64,000 nt of DNA from Rhizobium sp. CSW-27 (GTDB lineage Bacteria; Pseudomonadota; Alphaproteobacteria; Rhizobiales; Rhizobiaceae): NCBI RefSeq assembly GCF_018760785.1, contig NZ_JAHHZO010000009.1, forward strand, positions 124,001 through 188,000, given 5' to 3'. The translations under genes and the position numbers were made by a program. Shown one piece after another: positions 1 through 9,431 of the stretch (positions are counted from its first letter, which is position 1; the number at the start of each line of letters is the position of its first letter). The notes beneath the pieces are model-generated. The model ran no database searches. It saw only the letters and a program-made list of their open reading frames with translations, and was not told where the DNA came from.

Positions 1-1723
1 TCAGCACGATCAAGGGCATGATGCCACCGATATTGCGCTCGCCGCGCGCCCAGAAGGTGACCGGCTTCAGGATCACGCCATCGTCCGGCTCGCACTGGCT
101 GGCATAGGCGAAGGCTGCGAATTTCGGCTCGCGGAACATGTCCATCACGCCATGATGGCAGATGCGGTCGCCGGAGCCGAAATCCTTGTGCGTATTGTAG
201 TCGAAGGCGCACCAGCCGATGGCGCCCGAAATGGAGCGGTCGCCATACATGGCATTCAGCACCTGCAAGTGACGGGTTACATGTTCGGCCTGCCGCTGCT
301 CCTGGTCATGCCGCTTGGTGGGGTACATGTGGCCGTTGAACTCGGTCACCATATAGGGAACCTTGGTCGGCAGGCCGGTGCAGACCTGCTGGTCCCGCAG
401 GGGCGTGCGGGAGTGGTTGGCGCCCGGCATCTCCTCGCTGCCGAGATAGAAGTCGTTCATCGTATAGACGTCTTCCAGGAATTCGCTCTCGGTGATGAAA
501 CGAACCCCGCCGGTCTGGCGGGTGGGGTCAGTCTCACGCGCTACACGATTGGTTTCCGCGTAGAAGTCGTGGGAATCCTGCGATTCGTTGATGCGCACCC
601 CCCACAGAATAATCGAGGGATGGTTCCAGTCGCGGGTAATCATGCGCTCCACATTGCGCACGGATTCCGCCTTCCATTCATCGCCGCCAATATGCTGCCA
701 TCCCGGAATTTCCTCAAACACAAGAAGACCGATGCGGTCGCAATGATCGAGGAACCAGGGCGATTGCGGATAGTGCGAGGTGCGTACGAGATTGCATTTG
801 AGGTCGTTTTTCAGAATTTCCGCATCCCGCTCCTGCGCGCGCCTACCCATGGCATAGCCGGAATAGGGCCAGGCCTGGTGCCGGTTGAGGCCGCGGATCT
901 TCAGAAGCTTGCCGTTCAGCTTGAAGCCTTCAACGGTGAATTCAGCCGTACGGAAGCCGAACGTGGCGCTCAGTTCATCAGTGCCTGCTTCCGTTTCCAG
1001 CCGGATTTCGGCTGTATAAAGCTGCGGATTTTCCGGCTCCCAGAGCGAAAGGCCCGTCAGGCCAGAGAAGGCGAATGTCTGCCGCACCGCGCTGACGGGC
1101 TGCGACGTACTGGCAATGACTTTCTCGCCATCCTTCAGCGTCACATGCAGCGTGCCGGACAAGGTCCGTTCGGCAGGATTGCAAAGATCGACGCGCACCG
1201 TCACGCCCTTGGCGGCGCTCAACGTATCCTGTGTTTCGATCTTCGCGTGGCGAATGGAAACCGGCGTCGTGATCTTCAGCCAGGCGTCGCGATAGATGCC
1301 CGCATAGGTGAGATAATCAATGCGACCGCCGAAGGGCGGGATTTCCGGATTTTCACTGCCATCGATCTTGACCGTCAGCAGGTTGTCGCCCTGTTTCAGC
1401 CGCCCGGTCAGGCGCGCCTCGAAGGGCGTATAGCCATCCTTATGGGCAATGACCGGCTCGCCATTCAGAAAAACCTCCGCATCGGCCATGGCGCCATCGA
1501 AAACGACGGAGACTTCCCGGCCTTCGAATTCCGGCTGCCAGGTGATGACCTTCTGGTAGGTGAAGGCGCGCTGATAGCATTTTTCGTCGAAATAGTTGAA
1601 CGGCAGGTCCACTGCATTGTGCGGCAGGCGCACGGCTTCGCCAGCGCGCATGGCGGTCAGGGCATCGTTGCCAAAGCCTTCGCTGAAAATCCAGTTGTCG
1701 TTGAAGAGGGTCGTTGTACGCAT
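1..1723 (-). CDS. lacZ: Beta-galactosidase, GH2 family (C-terminal part outside window)
   Basis: Hydrolyses lactose imported by the LacEFG transporter encoded just upstream. The 574 visible codons begin MRTTTLFNDNW and are open to the left edge, so the C-terminus is missing. The layout is that of glycoside hydrolase family 2: an N-terminal jelly-roll sugar-binding domain (GRLKQGDNLLTVKIDG), an immunoglobulin-like domain, then a TIM barrel. The barrel has the acid/base region WGVRINESQD and a probable nucleophile in VTEFNGH. The start at 1723 lies 10 bp after the lacG stop. The order lacE-F-G-Z matches the Agrobacterium radiobacter lac operon, where lacK (the ATPase) follows, so lacK is expected just left of the window. 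Specificity for galactosides rather than glucuronides is inferred from this context. Confidence 0.87.
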   Translation of the reverse strand, partial: MRTTTLFNDNWIFSEGFGNDALTAMRAGEAVRLPHNAVDLPFNYFDEKCYQRAFTYQKVITWQPEFEGREVSVVFDGAMADAEVFLNGEPVIAHKDGYTPFEARLTGRLKQGDNLLTVKIDGSENPEIPPFGGRIDYLTYAGIYRDAWLKITTPVSIRHAKIETQDTLSAAKGVTVRVDLCNPAERTLSGTLHVTLKDGEKVIASTSQPVSAVRQTFAFSGLTGLSLWEPENPQLYTAEIRLETEAGTDELSATFGFRTAEFTVEGFKLNGKLLKIRGLNRHQAWPYSGYAMGRRAQERDAEILKNDLKCNLVRTSHYPQSPWFLDHCDRIGLLVFEEIPGWQHIGGDEWKAESVRNVERMITRDWNHPSIILWGVRINESQDSHDFYAETNRVARETDPTRQTGGVRFITESEFLEDVYTMNDFYLGSEEMPGANHSRTPLRDQQVCTGLPTKVPYMVTEFNGHMYPTKRHDQEQRQAEHVTRHLQVLNAMYGDRSISGAIGWCAFDYNTHKDFGSGDRICHHGVMDMFREPKFAAFAYASQCEPDDGVILKPVTFWARGERNIGGIMPLIVL

Positions 1724-1732
1724 GGTGTATTC

Positions 1733-2554
1733 CTATTTCACCGAGCCAAGCATGCCTTGAACGAACTGGCGCTGCATGGCGAAGAAGACAAAGAGGGTGG
1801 GCAGCGTGGCGAGGATCGTGCCGATCATCACCGTGCCGTAATCGGGGTAGTAGGCGGAGGAAAGCGAGGCGATGGCGAGCGTGATCGTCTTGGTCTCGTT
1901 GGATTGCAGCACGATCAGCGGCCAGAGATAGTTGTTCCAGTTCATCATGAACACGATGACGAAGGCGGCTGCGTAAGTGGAGCGCATCACCGGGACATAG
2001 ATGAACAGGAAGATCTGCCATTCCTTCAGCCCGTCGATCTTGGCTGCATCGTGCAGTTCGCGCGGGAAAGCCTTCGAGGCCTGCCGGAAATAGAAGATGA
2101 TGAAGGCAGACGCGATGGTCGGCAGGATGATGGCAATATGCGTGTTGATAAGGCCGGAGCTTGCCATCAGCATGAACAGCGGGATCATGATCGCCGCAAA
2201 CGGCACCATCAGCGTCAGCAGCACCACCGTGTAGATGCGCTCGCGCAGCTTCGAGCGGAACATCTCGAAACCGTAACCGGCCAGTGACGAAACAAGCATG
2301 GTCAGCGCCGTACCGAAGATGGCGATCTTGGTGGAATTCCAGAGGATCAGCGGCACATCGACGGCGGTGAAGAAGCCGTTCACGTTATCCCAAAGGGCGG
2401 AACCGAGTGATACTTTGCCCTTGTTGATGTCGGCTGTGGTGTTGGTTGCGCCAATCACCATCCAGAAGAAGGGGAAGACGGAGAGAAAGGCGGCGAAGGA
2501 AAGCAGAAGGTAACGCAGTGCGCTGGCGGTTCTGCGGGCAAGAAGCGGGCTCAT
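1733..2554 (-). CDS. lacG: Lactose ABC transporter permease LacG (MalG type)
   Basis: Inner-membrane permease of a carbohydrate ABC importer (CUT1 class). The 273 residues carry about six membrane segments, starting with a hydrophobic stretch at residues 15-33. The EAA loop is near residue 190 (ELHDAAKIDGLKEWQIF), the contact for the ATPase. It overlaps lacF by 4 bp (ATGA), so the two permeases are translationally coupled. The length equals the one I recall for LacG of A. radiobacter. No ATPase gene is visible here; it should lie beyond lacZ. Confidence 0.9.
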   Translation of the reverse strand: MSPLLARRTASALRYLLLSFAAFLSVFPFFWMVIGATNTTADINKGKVSLGSALWDNVNGFFTAVDVPLILWNSTKIAIFGTALTMLVSSLAGYGFEMFRSKLRERIYTVVLLTLMVPFAAIMIPLFMLMASSGLINTHIAIILPTIASAFIIFYFRQASKAFPRELHDAAKIDGLKEWQIFLFIYVPVMRSTYAAAFVIVFMMNWNNYLWPLIVLQSNETKTITLAIASLSSAYYPDYGTVMIGTILATLPTLFVFFAMQRQFVQGMLGSVK

Positions 2555-3447
2555 TTGCGTTCCCTCACGGCATAGAACTGGAGGAAGGAGAGAAGCGCCA
2601 CCAGCACCACGATGACGTAGGACACCGTGGCCGCATAGCCGAAATTCGGCATGAAGCGGAAAGTGAGGTTGTAGATATAGAGCGAAAGCGTCAGCGTTTC
2701 GTTGGAAGGGCCGCCCGTTCCTTCGGTCAGGCTGTAGACTTCATCGAACAGCTGAAGCGTGCCTATGGTGGAAGTGATGGTGGTAAACAGGATCACCGAC
2801 TTCAGCATAGGGATGGTGAGAAACAGGAAACGGCCCCAGGAGGGCACGCCATCGATGCGCGCTGCCTCATCCACCGAGCGGTCGAGGTTCTGAAGTGCTG
2901 CCAGATAAAAGATCATGTTATACCCCGTCCAGCGCCAGGTGATCGCGATGATCACCAGAACCTTCGCCCAGAACGGATCGGTCAGCCAGCTGATCGGCTG
3001 TTCCATAAGGCCGAGCGCCATGAAGGTGCGGTTCACCACGCCATCCACTGCAAACATGCTCTTGAACAGGATCGAATAGGCGACCAGCGAGGAGACGCAG
3101 GGCAGGAAGATCGCGGTGCGAAACAGGCCGGAAAAGCGCAGGCGCGGATTGTTGAGCGCATTGGCGATCAACAGCGCCAGCACGATCATGATCGGCACCT
3201 GGATGATGAAGAAGACGATGGTGTTGGAAAGCGCCTTCCAGAAGATCGGATCGTTGTAGAGGCGCACGAGGTTGCCGAAACCGGCAAAGCGCATCATCAT
3301 GCCGCGCCCGGAATAGGCGGACAGCATCAGCGAGTTGAGGATCGGATAGATCATGAAGAGCCCGATCAGCGCCAGCGCAGGCGCGACGAACAGCCAGCCG
3401 TTCACATTGTAATAGCGCTTCAGACCGCCGGATTTTGCCATTGCCAT
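2551..3447 (-). CDS. lacF: Lactose ABC transporter permease LacF (MalF type)
   Basis: Second inner-membrane permease of the lactose importer, 298 residues, the length I recall for LacF of A. radiobacter. The N-terminus is cytoplasmic, followed by a membrane segment (WLFVAPALALIGLFMIYPIL) and several others. The EAA loop reads VDEAARIDGVPSWGRFL. The gene sits between lacE (103 bp gap) and lacG (4 bp overlap). The gap after lacE may help keep the binding protein in excess over the permeases, as in many CUT1 operons; that is inference. Confidence 0.9.
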   Translation of the reverse strand: MAMAKSGGLKRYYNVNGWLFVAPALALIGLFMIYPILNSLMLSAYSGRGMMMRFAGFGNLVRLYNDPIFWKALSNTIVFFIIQVPIMIVLALLIANALNNPRLRFSGLFRTAIFLPCVSSLVAYSILFKSMFAVDGVVNRTFMALGLMEQPISWLTDPFWAKVLVIIAITWRWTGYNMIFYLAALQNLDRSVDEAARIDGVPSWGRFLFLTIPMLKSVILFTTITSTIGTLQLFDEVYSLTEGTGGPSNETLTLSLYIYNLTFRFMPNFGYAATVSYVIVVLVALLSFLQFYAVRERK

Positions 3448-3550
3448 CGCAGTTCCTGGTGGGGCGTCAGCCTTGGGACAAAGGCTTCCGGGCAGGCGGC
3501 ACGTGCACCGCCATGCCCGGGGAGGAGCCGATGCGAAGCCGCAGCGGATC

Positions 3551-4819
3551 TCACTGAATTTGCAGCTTGGCCTGCTCGTCGATGGCCTTGATCACGTCAT
3601 CCACCGCTTTGCCGCCGGTCAGATCCGCCATGTTGGCAGTCACCGCATTGTCCAGTTCGTTGGTGAAGATGCCGTAGTTGACCGCCGGCACCTTGCCCAG
3701 CCAGTCGGAAAACTGCTGCCAGACCTTTTCACCGCCGAAGAAGGGATCCGCCTTCTGATAGGCATCGCCGGTGCGGGCCGCCATCAGCGAGCCGACAGCG
3801 CCGCGCTCGGTCAGGATCTTCTGGTAGAAGTCCAGATCCTTGGCATAGATCGCATTGAGGAAATCGATCGCCGCATCCTTCTGCTTGGACTTCGCCAGCA
3901 CGTACCAGCTGGAGCCGCCGAGATTGGAGGCGCTGACAGCCCCCGGGATGTCCAGTTTCGGAATGGGCGCCACGCCCCATTTGCCCGACTGATCGGTCTG
4001 GGCCTTGATCGTTCCCGTGATCCACACGCCGGTGACGACGGAGGCCACATCGCCGGAGGTGAAGGCCTTCACGTAATCGTTCCAGCCGGTCGCGGGCTTG
4101 ACGATCCCGGCCTTCACCATCTTGGCCTGCGCCTCCAGCGCACCCTTCAGCGCCGCATTGCCTTCCACGGCCAGTTCGCCGTCCTTGTCGAAATACCAGG
4201 CATTGCCGGACTGCATGATGATGCGGGTCATGCCGCCATTGTTCAGGTCCTGCGTCGTCATCTTCTTGCCGGTCTTGGCCTCCACGGCCTTGCCGATCTC
4301 GATGTAGCGGTCCCAGGTAATGTTCTGCAGGTCCTGCGGCTTGAAGCCGGCCTGTTCCAGATAGTCGCGGCGATAGAACAGGCCCGTCACACCGGAATCG
4401 AAGGGCATGCCATAGACCTTGCCGTCGACGGTCATCACCTCGACCTTATAGGGCGCGAAGCCGGAATAATCGACCTTGTCGCTCATCGGCGCAAAGGCGC
4501 CGGGGAAGGACTGCAGATATTTCTGTGCGCCGTAATCCTCGATCAGCACGATATCGGGAAGCGCGCTGGCGGTGCCGGAAGCAAGCGCGGTCTGCAGCTT
4601 CTGCTCCACATCGGCCTTGGCGAAATCCACGATATTGAATGTCACATCCGGATGCGTCTTCGTATAGCGCTCGCCCGCCTCGCGCATGATGGCGACATTG
4701 AAATTCGGATCCCAGCACCAGATGGTGATCTCCGCAGCAAAGGCGGGTGCCGCCGCCATCAGACCCACACCCGCAAGGGCTGCGCGCAGGCCATGGCTGC
4801 GCCAAGTCACGTAATCCAT
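3551..4819 (-). CDS. lacE: Lactose-binding periplasmic protein LacE
   Basis: Extracellular solute-binding protein (SBP family 1) that delivers lactose to LacFG. It has an N-terminal signal peptide ending near LMAAAPAFA-AE, then the mature start EITIWCWDPNF, typical of CUT1 sugar-binding proteins. The 422 residues equal the length I recall for LacE of A. radiobacter. It is the first gene of the operon, so the promoter and operator lie in the 179 bp before it, downstream of the repressor gene. A Shine-Dalgarno-like GGGAGG lies just upstream of the ATG. Confidence 0.92.
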   Translation of the reverse strand: MDYVTWRSHGLRAALAGVGLMAAAPAFAAEITIWCWDPNFNVAIMREAGERYTKTHPDVTFNIVDFAKADVEQKLQTALASGTASALPDIVLIEDYGAQKYLQSFPGAFAPMSDKVDYSGFAPYKVEVMTVDGKVYGMPFDSGVTGLFYRRDYLEQAGFKPQDLQNITWDRYIEIGKAVEAKTGKKMTTQDLNNGGMTRIIMQSGNAWYFDKDGELAVEGNAALKGALEAQAKMVKAGIVKPATGWNDYVKAFTSGDVASVVTGVWITGTIKAQTDQSGKWGVAPIPKLDIPGAVSASNLGGSSWYVLAKSKQKDAAIDFLNAIYAKDLDFYQKILTERGAVGSLMAARTGDAYQKADPFFGGEKVWQQFSDWLGKVPAVNYGIFTNELDNAVTANMADLTGGKAVDDVIKAIDEQAKLQIQ

Positions 4820-4904
4820 GTTTCCCTCCCAGAAAACCGACAGTGACGGAACTCCTCCCCGTCAGCCGCGAGCTAAGCGGAAAAACTGAGCAGACGCAAG
4901 AAAA

Positions 4905-4918
4905 CTTTTACTAAATAT
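4905..4918. promoter_or_regulatory. Probable LacI-family operator before lacE
   Basis: The near-palindrome TTTACTAAA (4907-4915) sits in an A/T-rich stretch between the repressor gene and lacE. The same 9-mer in reverse orientation occurs just upstream of the repressor start (6105-6113). A motif shared only by the two promoters of a repressor-operon pair is the expected pattern for the operator. Confidence 0.55.
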
Positions 4919-4998
4919 TTTTTGCAGTCGCGAAGGCCGCTGCGGCAGCGCAGCCAGAGCCTTTGTCGCCCCTTTCCGCTGCGAGAGGCATCTGCGCC

Positions 4999-6066
4999 TC
5001 AGCAGACGGCCTCGGGCCGCCGGCAGCTTTCCCGCCAGACCATTTCGGTCGGAATGACCACATGCTTGGGGTAGCAACGCCCCTGGATCCGCTCGATCAG
5101 CAGGTCCACGGCCGTTTCGCCGATCGGCTCGCTGAGGATGCGCATGGTGGACAGCGGCGGATTGAGGAATTGCGCGACCGGAATATCGTTGTAGGAGGCG
5201 ACCGCAATATCCGCCGGGACCGACAGCCCGGCCTCCTGGATGGCCCGGTAGGCGCCAATCGCCATGTTGTCGTTGGCAGTGATCAGGGCATCCGGCCGCT
5301 CGGGTTGCGACAGCACCACCTTCGCCTGTTCATATCCCACCTCCAGCCGCAGATTCTGGCCATGGTCGCCATGATCGGCCAGCGCCATCAGCCGCGCGTC
5401 GAAAAGTCCGCGCTCCCGCTGCCAGTTGATATAGGCGCTGCAGCGCCGCTCGCCGAACCTTCGGCCATCGGCGCTGACAGGATCATGCGCCCCGATGAAG
5501 GCGATCCGGCGGTATCCGGCCGTAAACAGTCCGTCGAGGATCTTTCGGGTGGCAAGGCCGAGATCGCAGCAGACGTGATCGATCGTCTCGCGGCGCGGCA
5601 CGAAATCGGCAAAAACCAGATGCTGGCAGTGCTGCGACAGCCAGTCGATCTCGGCGCTCGAATGCCGTCCGACCGCGATCACTCCCGACACGCTCTCCAG
5701 CAGCGCGTCGGCCGCCAGCGTCTGCGAATGGAACACCTTCACCGGCTCGATGCGCATTTCCCGGCAGCGGTTCTCGATGCCGAGCCTAACGCCGATATAA
5801 TAGGGATCGGCCAGTTCCTCGGCCGGTTCGAGAAAATGCACGATCGCGATGCGCGGAATGGACAGCACCCGGCTCGGCAATTGCAACGGTCCGGCCAGCG
5901 CACGGTTGCGATTGCGCGGCGTGTCGTAGTTCAGCGCTTCCGCCGTCTCGATCACCGCCTGCCGCTTGGCTGGCGAGATGGAGAGCGAGGGATCATAGTT
6001 CAGCACGCGCGACACCGTGGCAGGAGAAACCCCCGCGGCCTTCGCAATCTCCTTGATCGTCACCAT
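4999..6066 (-). CDS. LacI-family repressor of the lac operon
   Basis: DNA-binding regulator of 355 residues. The N-terminal helix-turn-helix reads TIKEIAKAAGVSPATVSRVL and is followed by a hinge and a periplasmic-binding-protein-like effector domain (GVIAVGRHS near the middle, VASYNDIPVAQFLNPPLST near the end). The start at 6066 (MVTIKEIAK) is preferred over an upstream in-frame codon because the helix-turn-helix then starts at residue 2 as usual for the family. It is transcribed in the same direction as lacE, 179 bp upstream, with candidate operators before both genes. Control of the lactose genes and of itself is inferred from position and shared sites. Confidence 0.88.
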   Translation of the reverse strand: MVTIKEIAKAAGVSPATVSRVLNYDPSLSISPAKRQAVIETAEALNYDTPRNRNRALAGPLQLPSRVLSIPRIAIVHFLEPAEELADPYYIGVRLGIENRCREMRIEPVKVFHSQTLAADALLESVSGVIAVGRHSSAEIDWLSQHCQHLVFADFVPRRETIDHVCCDLGLATRKILDGLFTAGYRRIAFIGAHDPVSADGRRFGERRCSAYINWQRERGLFDARLMALADHGDHGQNLRLEVGYEQAKVVLSQPERPDALITANDNMAIGAYRAIQEAGLSVPADIAVASYNDIPVAQFLNPPLSTMRILSEPIGETAVDLLIERIQGRCYPKHVVIPTEMVWRESCRRPEAVC

Positions 6067-6104
6067 TGTCTTGTCCGGCAGGTTGCGGACCGCACCGCAC
6101 CGCA

Positions 6105-6113
6105 TTTAGTAAA
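6105..6113. promoter_or_regulatory. Probable auto-operator of the lac repressor
   Basis: TTTAGTAAA, about 40 bp upstream of the repressor start codon, is the reverse complement of the site before lacE (4907-4915). It suggests self-regulation of the repressor gene. The rest of the gap to 6380 shows no gene I can support. Confidence 0.5.
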
Positions 6114-6380
6114 TTTTTCCCATCCTGTCCTTAGCGCAAGTCAGCCGCATGTCGAAAGCCCCGGCGAACGGCAGCGGCAAAAATTCCGGTCTCTCCCAGA
6201 CCGACAGGCTCAGACCGCCCCCAGACCGGCACGCCGCAAGCGGCGTCCCCGGCGGCAGAACCTTCCGTCCCTCAGTCATGGCGGCATCCTTCATTCTCAC
6301 CGGGCCGCGGCTGGCGCGATGTTTTTGCTGCACTGCCGAAGAGTGCGAAATTTTATTTCTCCGGCGTCACCATTCTTTTC

Positions 6381-6414
6381 GGGTATGGAAAGTACCCAAA
6401 AAAATAGTACTATT
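6381..6414. promoter_or_regulatory. Two dyads in the dppA upstream region
   Basis: In the long gap before dppA there is GGGTA-N7-TACCC (6381-6397) followed by the perfect 12-bp palindrome AATAGTACTATT (6403-6414). They lie about 240 bp from the dppA start, in an A/T-rich stretch that stands out from the GC-rich surroundings. They may bind a regulator of the peptide transporter, but no regulator gene is adjacent. Between 6415 and 6653 I see only the dppA ribosome binding site (GGGAGAC, 6641). Confidence 0.35.
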
Positions 6415-6653
6415 GACCCGCTGTGATGGCTGATGCCGTCTTTACAAGCCCGGCCTAATGGTATGAGAAAAGCCTGTCAGCGAACGGGGGACCCGGCATT
6501 CCGGCCGGAATCGTCCGCTGGCATGGCTAAACAGAAGTCAATTGGTGAGCCAGCGCCCAAGGAAAATATAAGAACGTACAAGCTGCGCCATATCCATATC
6601 CACATAAACGGCAAGGGCGCGAATCCGCCTTCCGGCCGATGGGAGACAACTTC

Positions 6654-8249
6654 ATGAAATACAAATTCGGTTTCGCTGCCGCGCTGCTGGCAGCATCCTT
6701 CCTGTCCACCGCCGCGAGCGCCAAGACCTTCGTCTTCTGCTCCGAGGGCTCGCCGGAAGGCTTCGACCCGGGCCTCTACACCGCCGGCACCACCTTCGAT
6801 GCCTCGGCGCACCCGGTCTACAACCGCCTCCTCGAGTTCGAACCGGGCACGACCAAGCCCGTTGCGGCGCTTGCCGAAAGCTGGACCGTCTCGCCGGACG
6901 GCAAGGAATATGTCTTCAAGCTGCGCAAGGGCGTGAAGTTCCAGACCACCGACTTCTTCAAGCCGACCCGCACGCTGACGGCCGACGACGTCGTCTTCTC
7001 GATCGATCGCCAGATCAACAAGAACAATCCGTGGAACCAGTACGTGCCCGGCACCTCCTGGGAATATGCCGCCGGCATGGGCTTCCCGGAGCTGATCAAG
7101 TCGGTGGAAAAGGTCGATGACCTGACGGTGAAGTTCGTGCTGAACCGTCCGGAAGCGCCCTTCCTCGCCAACCTCGCAATGCCGTTCGCTTCGATCATGT
7201 CGAAGGAATATGCCGACAGCCTCGACAAGGCCGGCAAGAAGGAACAGCTGAACCAGATGCCGGTCGGCACCGGTCCGTTCACCTTCATCGGCTATCAGCA
7301 GGATGCAGTCATCCGCTACCAGAAGAACGCCGACTACTGGGGCAAGGCACCGAAGATCGACGACCTCGTCTTCGCCATCACCACGGATGCCGCCGTTCGC
7401 TACCAGAAGCTGAAGGCCGGCGAATGCCACCTGATGCCGTATCCGAACGCTGCCGACGTCAAGTCGATGAAGTCGGATTCGAACCTGAAGGTGATGGAGC
7501 AGGAAGGCCTGAACGTCGCCTACCTCGCCTACAACACCACCCAGGCGCCGTTCGACAAGCCGGAAGTGCGCAAGGCGCTGAACAAGGCCATCAACAAGAA
7601 GGCCATCGTTGACGCCGTGTTCCAAGGCATGGCGACGCCCGCCAAGAACCCGATCCCGCCGACCATGTGGTCCTACAACGACAAGGTCGAAGACGATACC
7701 TACGACCTCGACGCTGCCAAGAAGATGCTGGCCGATGCCGGCGTCAAGGACCTGTCGATGAAGGTATGGGCGATGCCGGTTTCGCGTCCCTACATGCTGA
7801 ACGCCCGTCGCGCCGCCGAAATCATCCAGGATGATTTCGCCAAGATCGGCGTGAAGGTCGAGATCGTCTCCTACGAATGGGCCGAATACCTGCAGCGTTC
7901 GAAGGCAAAGGACCGTGACGGTGCCGCCATGCTCGGCTGGACCGGCGACAACGGCGATCCGGACAACTTCCTCGACACGCTGCTCGGCTGCGATGCCGTC
8001 GGCGGCAACAACCGCGCCCAGTGGTGCAACAAGGAGTTCGACGAACTGGTGAAGAAGGCCAAGGTCACCTCCGACCAGGCCGAGCGCACCAAGCTCTACG
8101 AACAGGCACAGGTCGTCTTCAAGCGCGAAGCCCCCTGGGCCACGCTCGACCACTCGCTGTCGATCGTTCCGATGCGCAAGGAAGTCACCGGTTTCGTCCA
8201 GAGCCCGCTTGGCGACTTCACCTTCGAAAACGTCGACATCACCGAGTAA
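6654..8249 (+). CDS. dppA: Peptide-binding periplasmic protein, DppA type
   Basis: Substrate-binding component (SBP family 5) of a dipeptide/oligopeptide ABC importer, 531 residues. The signal peptide is MKYKFGFAAALLAASF with cleavage near ASA-KTF. Family hallmarks are an early region with FDPGLYTAGTTFDA and a C-terminal part with MLGWTGDNGDPDNF, close to DppA proteins. The ATG at 6654 is chosen because GGGAGAC lies 7 bp upstream and the signal peptide starts there; an in-frame upstream codon would add five residues. A perfect hairpin separates it from dppB. The substrate could be dipeptides, haem or 5-aminolevulinate, as for other DppA proteins. Confidence 0.92.
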   Translation: MKYKFGFAAALLAASFLSTAASAKTFVFCSEGSPEGFDPGLYTAGTTFDASAHPVYNRLLEFEPGTTKPVAALAESWTVSPDGKEYVFKLRKGVKFQTTDFFKPTRTLTADDVVFSIDRQINKNNPWNQYVPGTSWEYAAGMGFPELIKSVEKVDDLTVKFVLNRPEAPFLANLAMPFASIMSKEYADSLDKAGKKEQLNQMPVGTGPFTFIGYQQDAVIRYQKNADYWGKAPKIDDLVFAITTDAAVRYQKLKAGECHLMPYPNAADVKSMKSDSNLKVMEQEGLNVAYLAYNTTQAPFDKPEVRKALNKAINKKAIVDAVFQGMATPAKNPIPPTMWSYNDKVEDDTYDLDAAKKMLADAGVKDLSMKVWAMPVSRPYMLNARRAAEIIQDDFAKIGVKVEIVSYEWAEYLQRSKAKDRDGAAMLGWTGDNGDPDNFLDTLLGCDAVGGNNRAQWCNKEFDELVKKAKVTSDQAERTKLYEQAQVVFKREAPWATLDHSLSIVPMRKEVTGFVQSPLGDFTFENVDITE

Positions 8250-8272
8250 TCCGCTTCACCGGACAAAGACAG

Positions 8273-8302
8273 GCCGCGGAATGGCGACATTCCGCGGCTT
8301 TT
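8273..8302 (+). terminator. Hairpin between dppA and dppB (partial terminator)
   Basis: GCCGCGGAAT (8273-8282), a 6-nt loop, and the exact complement ATTCCGCGGC (8289-8298) are followed by TTTT. This fits a rho-independent terminator or mRNA-stabilising stem. Its place after the binding-protein gene suggests that dppA is expressed above the membrane components, a common pattern in such operons. Confidence 0.7.
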
Positions 8303-8411
8303 CCTCAAGGATCGGCGCTCAGGGAAAGGCGCACGATCCGGGGCTGGACGAGGACCCGGCGAATGGCGGGCCGACCAGACCCAGCTCTCAGAAAAAAGAA
8401 CAGGTCCATCC

Positions 8412-9416
8412 ATGTTTGGCTTCCTTTTGCGGCGCCTCGCCGTGCTGATCCCGACCTTCATCGGGGTGTCGATCATCGCCTTCGCCTTCATCCGGCTGCT
8501 GCCCGGCGATCCGGTGGCACTGCTGTCCGGCGAGCGGGTCATGTCTCCGGAGCGTCACGCGCAGATCAGCGCCCAGCTTGGCCTCGACCGGCCGATGATT
8601 GTCCAGTATCTCGATTATCTGGGCGGCGTGCTGCAGGGCGATTTCGGCTCCTCCATCGTCTCCAAGACACCGATCCTCACCCAGTTCATGGCGCTCTTTC
8701 CCGCCACCGTGGAACTGTCCTTCTGCGCCATCCTGATTGCCGTGGTGATCGGCATTCCCGCCGGCGTGATCGCCGCCATCAAGCGCGGCTCGGCCATCGA
8801 CCAGTCGATGATGGGCATTGCCCTTGTCGGCTATTCGATGCCGATCTTCTGGTGGGGCCTGCTGCTGATCATCCTGTTTTCCGGCATCCTGCAATGGACC
8901 CCGGTCTCCGGCCGCATTTCGCTGATGTATTTCTTCAAGCCGGTGACCGGCTTCATGCTGATCGACGCGCTGCTCTCCGGCCAGAAGGGTGCGTTCTCCT
9001 CGGCCGTCAGCCACCTGATCCTGCCCTCGATCGTACTGGCCACGATCCCGCTTGCGGTCATCGCGCGGCAGACGCGCTCGGCCATGCTGGAAGTGCTGTC
9101 GGAAGATTACATCCGCACGGCGCGCGCCAAGGGGCTTTCGCCGTTTCGCGTCGTCAGCCTGCATGCGCTGCGCAATGCCATGATCCCGGTCATCACCACG
9201 ATCGGCCTGCAGATCGGCGTGATGCTCGCCGGCGCCATCCTGACCGAAACCATCTTCTCCTGGCCGGGCATCGGCAAGTGGATGGTGGATAGCGTGTTCC
9301 GCCGCGATTACCCCGTCATCCAGGGCGGCCTGCTCCTGATTGCCGGCATCATCATGGTGGTGAACCTGATCGTGGACGTGCTCTACGGCCTCATCAATCC
9401 ACGCATCCGCCACTAA
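8412..9416 (+). CDS. dppB: Peptide ABC transporter permease DppB
   Basis: Inner-membrane permease of 334 residues with the DppB/OppB layout. A first membrane helix at residues 5-28 (RRLAVLIPTFIGVSIIAFAF) is followed by RLLPGDP, the family signature for this subunit. Five further segments follow, with the EAA loop at SEDYIRTARAKGLSPFRVV. It is 15 bp before dppC and 162 bp after dppA, the latter gap containing the hairpin. Confidence 0.93.
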   Translation: MFGFLLRRLAVLIPTFIGVSIIAFAFIRLLPGDPVALLSGERVMSPERHAQISAQLGLDRPMIVQYLDYLGGVLQGDFGSSIVSKTPILTQFMALFPATVELSFCAILIAVVIGIPAGVIAAIKRGSAIDQSMMGIALVGYSMPIFWWGLLLIILFSGILQWTPVSGRISLMYFFKPVTGFMLIDALLSGQKGAFSSAVSHLILPSIVLATIPLAVIARQTRSAMLEVLSEDYIRTARAKGLSPFRVVSLHALRNAMIPVITTIGLQIGVMLAGAILTETIFSWPGIGKWMVDSVFRRDYPVIQGGLLLIAGIIMVVNLIVDVLYGLINPRIRH

Positions 9417-9431
9417 GAAGGAAGAAATCCC

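Noticed and set aside
152..2287. Long plus-strand frame of 711 codons
   Set aside because: It is antisense to lacZ and lacG, has no family features, and its composition is that of a GC-rich shadow frame.
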